Below, piece by piece: positions 15,367 through 23,403 of a DNA stretch of 32,151 nucleotides. The notes under the pieces were generated by a model. The model worked only from the letters and a program-made list of their open reading frames with translations. It was not told where the DNA came from and made no database searches. Origin of the DNA: Thermodesulfobacteriota bacterium (GTDB lineage Bacteria > Desulfobacterota > S145-22); the NCBI GenBank assembly GCA_024763435.1, contig JANTFN010000003.1, positions 1 to 32,151 on the forward strand, written 5' to 3'. Each line of letters opens with the position of its first letter. Positions within the stretch are counted from its first letter, which is position 1. The translations under genes and the position numbers were made by a program.

Positions 15367-16701
15367 CTATCGTCTTCGTAATACCGTGAAGGTTTCGATG
15401 TGAAATGTCTGCGGAAACATGTCAACAGGAATGACAGACCGGACATCATAGACTGCGGGGGAGAGCATCTTCAAATCACGGGCGTGCGTCATGGGGTCAC
15501 AGGAAACATAAACGATGGTTTCAGGACGCTTGTCTGACGCGGTTAGCAATTTGGCTATTTCCAGCGCCCCGGTTCTTGGTGGGTCCATGACCAGGATATC
15601 ATAGGGAGGTTGTTCCTTGTGCTGAAGATGTTTGCGAAGGAAATCACCCGCGTCGGCACAGATAAACCGGGCCGAATGAATGCCATTTGTAGCGGCATTT
15701 TGCCGGGCCATTTTGATGGCAGACTGCGTGCTGTCTATACCGGTTACCCGTCCCCCCTTCAGGGCAATCGGGAGAGAAAAGTTTCCCATCCCGCAGTAAA
15801 GATCGAGAACCTTCTTTTTGCAGGATGATGCCCCGTTATCTTCGATGATTTTTGTTAGGAGAGCCGTAAGACGCCGGTTTTGAGCCAAATTAACCTGTGA
15901 AAATCCGCCTGGAGGAACCGTAAGCTTTAAAGCGTTATCTGCCATTGGCTGAAGGGCTACTTTGCCTGCCCCTGCGAGGAGCGTAGGTGCCCCGTTGCAG
16001 CGCGTATCCACCCATAATGAGAATCCTCCCCGCTCTGCGAGAGTGGCAACTTCCTGAAGGGCGTCCTGTGTAGAATCTGTTCGTCGAGATGCCCCGGGCC
16101 GAAACCGGAGAATTACCCGCGGGGTTCCATTGTCCCCCACTTCCAGAAGAAGTTCTTTGCCCATGCGTGAGAGAGGACGCGCTGTCAAGACTTTTTGAAT
16201 GTTACTCAGGATATTATTCAATCGGGGGTCGAGTAAGGGGCAGCGCTCAATAGGGATGATTCGATGGCTCCTGTTTCGATAAAAGCCCACGCCTTCCTTC
16301 CCCCAGGCCAGGCGTGCCCGTGCCCGGTAATGCCAGGGAGAGGGAGATGGCAGTATCGGGGCCACCCGCTCCGCGGGAATGGATGCTGTCTTCGCAAAAA
16401 TTTCGGCGACAATCTTGTGTTTCCAGTGCCCTTGTTTCCTGTAATGAATATGCTGCCACTGGCACCCCCCGCATCGGCCGAAATCAGGACAAGGCGGAGC
16501 TACTCTGTCGGGAGAGGGGGATAAGACCTCCAAAAGCCGTCCCTGAATGAAGTGTTTTTTCTCCTGGGCCGTTTCCCACGAAATAATGTCGCCGGGCGCG
16601 GTAAAAGGGACAAAAACAGCCTTTCCGCCCCAATGCCCCAGGCCGCTTCCCCGATAGATCAGTTTCTCAATTTTCAGGCTTTTTTGACGGGCTGCTTTCA
16701 T
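15367..16701 (-). CDS. rlmD: 23S rRNA (uracil-C5)-methyltransferase, RlmD/RumA family
   Basis: The 444-residue enzyme methylates a specific uracil using SAM. It has an N-terminal TRAM-like region (LIYRGSGLGHWGGKAVFVPF), a [4Fe-4S] site (C71, C77, C80 in CPDFGRCGGCQWQH, with a further cysteine in IERCPLL), the GGFSQVNLAQN stretch, the SAM-binding LDLYCGMGNFSLPIA, and DPPRTG followed by the catalytic VYVSCDP. The length matches RlmD. RlmC and other uracil methyltransferases of this superfamily share the motifs, so the exact target is not certain. It converges with the binding-protein gene, leaving only 20 bp. Confidence 0.92.
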   Translation of the reverse strand: MKAARQKSLKIEKLIYRGSGLGHWGGKAVFVPFTAPGDIISWETAQEKKHFIQGRLLEVLSPSPDRVAPPCPDFGRCGGCQWQHIHYRKQGHWKHKIVAEIFAKTASIPAERVAPILPSPSPWHYRARARLAWGKEGVGFYRNRSHRIIPIERCPLLDPRLNNILSNIQKVLTARPLSRMGKELLLEVGDNGTPRVILRFRPGASRRTDSTQDALQEVATLAERGGFSLWVDTRCNGAPTLLAGAGKVALQPMADNALKLTVPPGGFSQVNLAQNRRLTALLTKIIEDNGASSCKKKVLDLYCGMGNFSLPIALKGGRVTGIDSTQSAIKMARQNAATNGIHSARFICADAGDFLRKHLQHKEQPPYDILVMDPPRTGALEIAKLLTASDKRPETIVYVSCDPMTHARDLKMLSPAVYDVRSVIPVDMFPQTFHIETFTVLRRR

Positions 16702-16930
16702 CTCTTTTGGATATTACCACAAAATGGCCCCGGCGGGTAAATCCGTTGCGCCTGGGAGCGAATTTTCAGCTCAGCTATGTGCGATATATTTGCTGTTCTT
16801 TCAACCTGTAAAAATTTATGCGCCGTAAACCTTGTTTTTTGTCTTGGATTTCTATACGCTATCAATACTAACAGCAGTCAGGAGCTGCTTAACCCGTATT
16901 GCGAAGGGATGAAAGGCAAGGGAGGTTAAA

Positions 16931-17932
16931 ATGCTTATTATTATTTTTGGATTCTTGTTCGGTGCGGTGTTGCAATACGCAAGACTCAATAAATTCGATG
17001 TCATCAGCGGCATGGCTACCCTCGATGATTATGCCGTGGCCAAGGCCATCGCTTTTGCCATTGGGCTGGGGGCCATCCTGATCAATATTGAGATCGGGCT
17101 GGGTCTTGCCGCCTACCATGTAAAACCCATGGTTCTGGGTGGTATTATGATAGGTGGCATCATCTTTGGAATCGGCATGGCTATTCTGGGATACTGCCCC
17201 GGGACGCTTGCTATCTCCCTCGGCGAAGGTGCTATGGACGCGTTGCTTGGCGTGGTTGGCGGGCTCCTGGGAGGGTTGGTTTATACACTTGTACTGCCTT
17301 TCATAAAACCCATTCTGGGCCCGAACCTGGGGAAAATTTCCCTGAATTCTCTTATGGGGGCGGGTATAGCCTTCTACATTGTTGCCATTATTGTCGGCCT
17401 CATTTTTATGGCCATTGCGTTCTGGCTGAACGCGATTGAAAAAGCAAGAAATAACAAATGGTTATATTCAGGAATTGGTCTGGCTATTCTGGAGGTCATC
17501 ATCTTTTCAAAGGCAACGACCAATCGTCCTATCGGTGCTTCCACCATGTATCCTTATCTCGCAGATCTCTTGTCCAGTGTAACGCATAATGCCTATTTTG
17601 CCAAAATTCAGATCCCGGGATACTGGGAATTTAAATTTCTAATAGGATCTTTCCTTGCCGGCTTCGTTGGCTCTCTTGTGAGGAGGGATTTCAAAGTGGT
17701 GTTGATTCACGAGCGCTGGAAACAAAACAAGGGGACTTCCAGCATCCAGAGAGTTATCTGGTCTTTTATCGGTGGTTTTATTCTGATTTTCGGCGCCAGA
17801 ATGGCCGGGGGTTGCACGAGCGGGCACGTCCTGTCCGGCGGCATGCAGCTGGCCATCAGCAGCCTGGTTTTCGGCGTCTTCGTTTTCGCGGGATTACTTG
17901 TGACGGGCAAGCTGTTTTATAAAAAGCCCTGA
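16931..17932 (+). CDS. YeeE/YedE-family transporter (sulfur-compound import)
   Basis: The 333-residue inner-membrane protein has about nine hydrophobic segments. It has the two cysteine motifs of the family, GYCPGT (C89) and ARMAGGCTSGHVLSGG (C295), in a pseudo-symmetric arrangement. Family members import thiosulfate or other sulfur species, and some are tied to selenium metabolism; the substrate here cannot be read from the sequence. The start at 16931 has a good ribosome site (GGGAGG). No TusA-like partner gene is next to it, although such partners are common. A 229-bp intergenic region separates it from the divergent rlmD; no gene is seen there, only a short hairpin (AGCAG/CTGCT, about 16870). 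Confidence 0.88.
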   Translation: MLIIIFGFLFGAVLQYARLNKFDVISGMATLDDYAVAKAIAFAIGLGAILINIEIGLGLAAYHVKPMVLGGIMIGGIIFGIGMAILGYCPGTLAISLGEGAMDALLGVVGGLLGGLVYTLVLPFIKPILGPNLGKISLNSLMGAGIAFYIVAIIVGLIFMAIAFWLNAIEKARNNKWLYSGIGLAILEVIIFSKATTNRPIGASTMYPYLADLLSSVTHNAYFAKIQIPGYWEFKFLIGSFLAGFVGSLVRRDFKVVLIHERWKQNKGTSSIQRVIWSFIGGFILIFGARMAGGCTSGHVLSGGMQLAISSLVFGVFVFAGLLVTGKLFYKKP

Positions 17933-18078
17933 AAACACATGGGGTGACTTAATTCTTGCAAAAGGCTTCTTGTGTTTCCGCGGATCTTCAGGGGTTTATG
18001 TTGCTTCAGTGTTTAACCGGCGTCCCTCTTTTTTACTGTCCGGCAGCTTGACAGCGACACAAATTCAGCCTATTTATT

Positions 18079-20766
18079 TTACCATGTTTGACTGATCCAG
18101 TGCGGGCAATCTCCCTTGTCGATGCTAAGATTAATTTTTTGACTTTTCACGGGGGCATCTGTTAGATAAATTGTTTTGGTATCTTTTGACACGCCATTTT
18201 GCGTGTAGGTAAATAGCGAAATATTTAGTTTTGGGGACAACTTCCCGTAACACAGGCAGCCGGGGCCAAAAGGAGTTCCATCAATACCCTGCTTGCATTC
18301 CTTGAATACCCAAAACAGCGCTTCCACGCCGGAAATACCGACCGTGGGGAGGGTCATGACATAACTTATCTTGCCTTTGGGAAATGATGTCGTTTTGTAC
18401 TGGATGGGGGAAGAATTTCCCCTGCCGGTGAAGGAAAAGGTGTCTTTGACTGTTTTGGGTTCAATCCAGAATTTCCAATGACTGTGCCAGGTTTGTGGGG
18501 CGCTCGCACCGAGACGATAGGGGGTTGCAACAGTAAAAGTCAAATATTGTGCCCCGAATTGAGTATGCCCATAATCACCGAGGACAAAGGCGGAATTTGA
18601 GTTGACTTCCATAAAGACTTTTATCCATTTTACGCTTCCGGTTGACGAGGCGCTGAACTGCCATTTGACGTCCTTGATTTTGAATGTTGCATTTTTTGGT
18701 TTCTGGTCATTGGTGATTGAAAAAGCACTGCTTTCGATCTGGGCGCTGCGGTCCGATTTTTCGATGAGCGCGGTATATTTTCCCTGGGGTGTGTCTGCTA
18801 AGACCGCAATCGAGGCCACGCCGCTATAGGGGTTGATAATCAGCTCTTCGGCAATCTTCTTGTGGCTGGCATTCCAAAGCGAAATATAAAGGTTTGTGTT
18901 TTGCAAAGCCTGTTTGTCCAAAACAGTCCACCTAACGTTGTGCCAGCTGCCGGCTTTCCATACCGTTGTTTTGATGGGTTCGGTTATTTTAAGGGTATTA
19001 AAGTAAGCCGGGGCTCTATGGGAATAGGAGATTGAAGGACCGCTGGTTTTTAAAGTAAAAGGCGCACTGTCGCCGGAGACAGTCTTGTTGGATGCTTCAA
19101 CACGCGCGATGAATTGTCCGCTATAAAACTTGGCGGGGATTTTCCAGAGAAGTTCTCCTGTGTTGATAATTGTATTATCGCCCCCTGAGCCGCTACTGAT
19201 TATTGAAAAGGGGGAAGTTTTACCATCCGGATAAATCGTAATTTTTACCTTCGTGGTTTTGCCAAGCCCTATACTGTACCAGCGAATGGGTAATGTCTGG
19301 CCGGACTTCCAGATTGAACCGGATTTTGGGGACCAGACGTTTATGAACGCCGATTCTATGATTTTCGGGGGTAATGGCTTTGCAATGTAAAAAGTATCAC
19401 TTTCACCGTAAATCTTGCTGTTGTTTGAGGCTGAAACGCGGATAAAATAGGTTCCCGCGGGTATTGTCGAAGGTACCGTCCAGGGGAAGGTGAAGCTCAA
19501 AGCGTTAATAGAGCTTTTTATTGTTTTGGTTGTTTTCTTGGTTGTAGCATTTTTAAGCTTGATATTTACCTTATTAATGCTGGCTCCCAAAACAATCCAT
19601 TTTATTTTATGGGTTGTTTTGTAACGCCATACATTATTTTTCATGGGGGATGATATGCCTATACCGTTAGAAGTCCCCATGAAAATTTCGGGTAAAGGAA
19701 GAAAAGCCAGTGGTTTTCTCGCTGCGTAGGGCAATGGTCTTTTCGGTAAAGGCCCAATTCCTGGCTTTGCGATTGAGACGTTTCCCGCGGCAGCCGGTGC
19801 GCGATGCGTTGCCGGCACGTTGCCTGGAATGGTGAAATGTTTGCTATCACTGAAAACCAGGTTATCCAGGGTCTGCACCCGCACTATGTACTTGCCTGTG
19901 CGTTTGATCCTGGAAAGCGACAGACTGAAATGTCCATTGTTGGAAGCGTTTTTCGTCAGCCAGGCCCCATGGCCGTCAGCGGCCAGACGAGATTGTCCAG
20001 CCGGATAAAGCAGAATTTTGATACGGGTATTCATTCTGCCCTTTTTAGACCAGCGGATGTCCAGAAACTTCCCTCTCCAGCCTTTGACCCCGGGATGCTC
20101 CGAGCCCTTCATGGCCAGGGTTTCGATTTCCGCTTTGACATTATAGATCTTCCCCAGCACGTTCCTGACAGGTTTCGCCCTCTCGATATGGGGAGTCCGG
20201 GCGGGCCCTGTTATCCTGACCCCCTGGATCGGTGCGGCAACAATAATCTGAACCGAGGTGCTGTTGTTCTGTGGTCTTATGTCTTCCTGCCCTTTCTTCG
20301 GGATGACCGCAACCTTGACGGTGAAACTCCCCGGCTTTTTAACCTTGAAGGTGGTCTTAACGTCATGTGACTTTCCGGCATCAAGTTTGAGTTTATGGTT
20401 CTTGTCTTTGGTGATCTTCTTTCCGTTCAGGTAGAAGCGCACCACGGCATCCTTGAAGGTCAGGAGACCTGTGTTTTGAATGGTTGCCGTAAAGGTAAGG
20501 GGTTTTCCTATCTTTGGCTTACTGGGAGAGAAGGTGAGTTTCTGGACACTGAGATCACCTTTCAAAGTCAAGGGCCTGGCTTGATGGATTTTCTGGCGGG
20601 CAGGTTGCGCCCGGTGGGATTGCTGCCCGGCAGGGTGACTGTTCCCGGTCCTTTCAGGGGGCGGCAACTGAAGCTGCTGGATGGCAACTGCGGTTGAGCC
20701 ATAGAAGCAGAAGGCTATAAGGGTGAAAGCAAAAATTGCCTGTACGATATATGTCTTCCTTTTCAT
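18079..20766 (-). CDS. Large secreted modular protein (CARDB + Kre9/Knh-like repeats)
   Basis: The 895-residue protein has a signal peptide (MKRK, hydrophobic core, STAVA near residue 28). A Pro/Gln/His-rich linker follows, then a CARDB-like adhesion domain (LSVQKLTFSPSKPKIGKPLT at about residue 72 onward). Next come four Ig-like units of the Ser/Thr-rich Kre9/Knh kind. Each contains a W-x-x-G or K-x-I-x-W strand and ends in Y/F-x-x-R/I-V then S/E-S-x-x-F-x-I. A cysteine-containing C-terminal region of some 200 residues (CKQGIDGTPFGPGCLCYG) has no recognised domain. It lacks the Cys-rich repeat of the next four proteins but shares their module types and lies last in the same-direction array, 91 bp after its neighbour. 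A role in surface attachment or matrix is inferred only. Confidence 0.8.
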   Translation of the reverse strand: MKRKTYIVQAIFAFTLIAFCFYGSTAVAIQQLQLPPPERTGNSHPAGQQSHRAQPARQKIHQARPLTLKGDLSVQKLTFSPSKPKIGKPLTFTATIQNTGLLTFKDAVVRFYLNGKKITKDKNHKLKLDAGKSHDVKTTFKVKKPGSFTVKVAVIPKKGQEDIRPQNNSTSVQIIVAAPIQGVRITGPARTPHIERAKPVRNVLGKIYNVKAEIETLAMKGSEHPGVKGWRGKFLDIRWSKKGRMNTRIKILLYPAGQSRLAADGHGAWLTKNASNNGHFSLSLSRIKRTGKYIVRVQTLDNLVFSDSKHFTIPGNVPATHRAPAAAGNVSIAKPGIGPLPKRPLPYAARKPLAFLPLPEIFMGTSNGIGISSPMKNNVWRYKTTHKIKWIVLGASINKVNIKLKNATTKKTTKTIKSSINALSFTFPWTVPSTIPAGTYFIRVSASNNSKIYGESDTFYIAKPLPPKIIESAFINVWSPKSGSIWKSGQTLPIRWYSIGLGKTTKVKITIYPDGKTSPFSIISSGSGGDNTIINTGELLWKIPAKFYSGQFIARVEASNKTVSGDSAPFTLKTSGPSISYSHRAPAYFNTLKITEPIKTTVWKAGSWHNVRWTVLDKQALQNTNLYISLWNASHKKIAEELIINPYSGVASIAVLADTPQGKYTALIEKSDRSAQIESSAFSITNDQKPKNATFKIKDVKWQFSASSTGSVKWIKVFMEVNSNSAFVLGDYGHTQFGAQYLTFTVATPYRLGASAPQTWHSHWKFWIEPKTVKDTFSFTGRGNSSPIQYKTTSFPKGKISYVMTLPTVGISGVEALFWVFKECKQGIDGTPFGPGCLCYGKLSPKLNISLFTYTQNGVSKDTKTIYLTDAPVKSQKINLSIDKGDCPHWISQTW

Positions 20767-20857
20767 GACCTGTCCCCTCCTTTTTTCATGCTGAGATTAT
20801 ACCGGACCATTTTCTATGATCCTTTTTTTAGTAGTTACAGGATGGCACGCACCACCT

Positions 20858-23371
20858 TCACCAACAACTTCTGGCTTCTGAACAGGTGAGGGGGTAGAAG
20901 TATACCGTATCATCAAAATCTCTGTAGGTATGAAGCCTCTTATAGATATAACCTTTTACACAGTTGTTGGCTTCATTGGTTTCCATAATAAGATTATCAG
21001 GGTCAATTCTGGCATGGTACTCCCGGACTCCCGGCATGATCCAGTACTCCTGGCGTTGATCGCATTTATATCCGTCTCCCCCAGTATAGGGATCCAGCTC
21101 AGGGATGTCGTAGCACTTCCCCCCGCACTTCTCTATCCAGATGCAAAGTTTTGACGGGGGCGACCGGACAGTCCCCATGTTCCTTACGTAGACAGGGATT
21201 CTGACATGTCTGTTCAGCTTTGCCCAAATTTCACTACATATACAAACGACAAGGTCAGGCAGATTGTTTGCTCTGTGGGCGGAGAAAGTTTTACGGTCTT
21301 CGTTGTTAGATTCATTGGATTCATCGACATCATTGTTGGTATCAATCTCAAGGGTGTGGTGATATTCTCCAGCAGCAGGATAATTGTATGATTTTTCCAG
21401 AAGATAGTGTACCCCGTAGTTAAGGGAAGGAATGTTTATGTCATCAAATTCCTTTTGAAATCTCGGTCCGCTTATGGCCAGCTTTGCCTTCGAAGGGCCC
21501 GCGCTTCCCAGGGAATTGTTTTCAATCAAGGCCTTTACCGTGATTAATCCCTGTGTTTCATCCTCTTCTATTTCCATGTTCCTGATGATCAAGTCTGGTT
21601 TGTAGGTGACAATTTCAAACCGGTCACTGACTGTCAGGTAATTCCAGTCTCCCTTTCTTATTTCGATTCTATAATTGCCTGACGGAATTTCAGGGACCTG
21701 CCAGGTAAAGCTGGTGCCGTGAAGTTCTTCACTTATTAATTCATACCGGACACCCATGAGCAGGACAAAAAAACCTTCCTCAGAATTGTGGAAGTTGTCC
21801 GTCCACTTGAGAGTGTACGTGTTGCCCTGGACGAGAATCGATCCCTTGCGGGGAAAGATTACCATGTTCGGCGGCGGGATATATTCTTCTGTGGCTATCT
21901 GCTGACATGTCATTGTATCGGACCAGGTATTATCTTCGTCGGATTCATCAATCCTGTGGTTCGCATCTGCCTCAATCCTGATTTCCTTGCCGCATGGAGC
22001 GGAAGCAAAAGTGTAAGAAAGAAGTTCTGTTGATACACTTGACGGTAAAGGAGGATTGACGTGCTGGGAATGCACAAGGCTGTTTCCGAACCAGATATGA
22101 ACGTTGAAAGCATCTAATACGGTGAGTGTGCCAATATTTTTTACCTTGTAAGATAATGTTACGGCATCGCCGGGTGAAAAATACCGGGGTAAAAAACTGA
22201 CCTCTGTTACGATAAGGTTTGGACCATCACCAGGCGAAAACAGTTTGCCGGGCAAATGCTTCCCTTCTGCCTGGAGGATTGAAGGCTTTGAAGCCTGCAT
22301 TGTCGGATGCGTTTTCGGGGATATGATTGTCGGCTTAAAGGCTTTCGCTTTAACTTTCTTAAAGGCGACCTGGATTTTTTCACTTTTTTTCAGCACAAGT
22401 TCAGTATCAAAATCCAGCATGCCGCCCGGTTTAGCCAAAAGCTTCTTGGGATCAATGCCTTTCAATCGCCAGCTCTTTGCCCTGCCACCATGGTGGAGGA
22501 CCAGCTTTCCATGCCGGTAATCCCCGGCAGTCAGTTTCCCTTTCCCCCTGTTCCGGACACGGATATGAAGCGTGCCGCCCTTGAGATAAATCCTCACGAT
22601 GGAAAGCAGGGGAGGTGCCTGGGCCAGAAGCGTTGTTTTCTTGGATGCCGCCGGGGCCGGAGAGTACTTCCTGACACTCAGGGTCTTTTCCGCCTCGGCC
22701 TTCTTTTTGAAAAACCGCCCACGTCTCGCCAGGCATTTCCTGTAGGTGGTTTCAACGATCCGGCCATTTAACAGGCACCATCCCATGGGTTCACATACCC
22801 TGGAAGCTGCTTGTTTGTCTTTGAAAAATATGCCCTTCTTTTTGAAACAGTCTCCCTTCTTCATAAGAGAAACCTTGTGGTTGATGCAGCAATATCCTGG
22901 CTGATTCATCTCGCAGTAAAGAAGCGCAGCGCCTTTTTTTTCAAAGAACCGCCCTTTTGCCTCCTGACACTTTCCCCTGACGGTTTTGACGACCTTCCCG
23001 TTGATGCAGCAATATCCCGGCTGATTGATCTCGCAATAGTGGGTCGCCGCTGCCTTATTTTCAAAGAACAGGCCATTTATTCCCTGACAGTCTTCCTTTT
23101 TTAATGAAGCGACCTTGCCATCTGTACAGCACCATCCTTTCGTCTGGGCATTGAGATACGCCTTCGCGGAATTCCTGTCTTTGAAGAAATGCCCCTTGCA
23201 CCTGGACCGGGTGCTTTTGAAGATCTTACCATCCGCGCAGCACCAGCCGGTGACGTGGCTACCCTTTTTAGTCTTTGCGGCTTGTTTGGCATAGGAAGAG
23301 AGAACACTTCCCGCAGTTATCAGCAATGCCGCCAACAGGAAGGTTATCAGGTGTTTTGTCTGTTTTTTTAT
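20858..23371 (-). CDS. Secreted Cys-rich-repeat modular protein (5 repeats, CARDB tail), apparent ATA start
   Basis: Read from an ATA codon at 23371, the product has 837 residues. The leader IKKQTKHLITFLLAALLITA aligns position by position with the paralogues' leaders, with ATA standing where they have ATG and GWCC falling at residue 42 in all four. A strong ribosome site (GGAGGA) lies six bases before the ATA, and an in-frame TAG lies two codons upstream. The first TTG is codon 13 and would cut the signal peptide. Five Cys-rich units (42 to about 232) lead to the shared beta-rich domain (LLSIVRIYLKGGTLHIRVRN, from about 240). Three CARDB-like domains (about 382, 590 and 700 onward) and one Kre9-like unit (about 500) follow, with a final SCW. 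It starts 32 bp after the upstream paralogue's stop, so one transcript is likely. Confidence 0.82.
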   Translation of the reverse strand: MKKQTKHLITFLLAALLITAGSVLSSYAKQAAKTKKGSHVTGWCCADGKIFKSTRSRCKGHFFKDRNSAKAYLNAQTKGWCCTDGKVASLKKEDCQGINGLFFENKAAATHYCEINQPGYCCINGKVVKTVRGKCQEAKGRFFEKKGAALLYCEMNQPGYCCINHKVSLMKKGDCFKKKGIFFKDKQAASRVCEPMGWCLLNGRIVETTYRKCLARRGRFFKKKAEAEKTLSVRKYSPAPAASKKTTLLAQAPPLLSIVRIYLKGGTLHIRVRNRGKGKLTAGDYRHGKLVLHHGGRAKSWRLKGIDPKKLLAKPGGMLDFDTELVLKKSEKIQVAFKKVKAKAFKPTIISPKTHPTMQASKPSILQAEGKHLPGKLFSPGDGPNLIVTEVSFLPRYFSPGDAVTLSYKVKNIGTLTVLDAFNVHIWFGNSLVHSQHVNPPLPSSVSTELLSYTFASAPCGKEIRIEADANHRIDESDEDNTWSDTMTCQQIATEEYIPPPNMVIFPRKGSILVQGNTYTLKWTDNFHNSEEGFFVLLMGVRYELISEELHGTSFTWQVPEIPSGNYRIEIRKGDWNYLTVSDRFEIVTYKPDLIIRNMEIEEDETQGLITVKALIENNSLGSAGPSKAKLAISGPRFQKEFDDINIPSLNYGVHYLLEKSYNYPAAGEYHHTLEIDTNNDVDESNESNNEDRKTFSAHRANNLPDLVVCICSEIWAKLNRHVRIPVYVRNMGTVRSPPSKLCIWIEKCGGKCYDIPELDPYTGGDGYKCDQRQEYWIMPGVREYHARIDPDNLIMETNEANNCVKGYIYKRLHTYRDFDDTVYFYPLTCSEARSCW
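22676..23248 (-). repeat. Cys-rich repeat block, 5 units
   Basis: There are five tandem units of 37-40 residues (the last about 36). Typical units read G-[WY]-CC-x12-C-x4-G-x-FF-x9-C. The first unit is three residues short and has no terminal cysteine. The last begins GWCLLNGRI and also lacks the final cysteine, as the last unit does in every paralogue. Confidence 0.9.
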
Positions 23372-23403
23372 AACCTATCCTCCTTCCATTTAGTTTATCA
23401 AAG

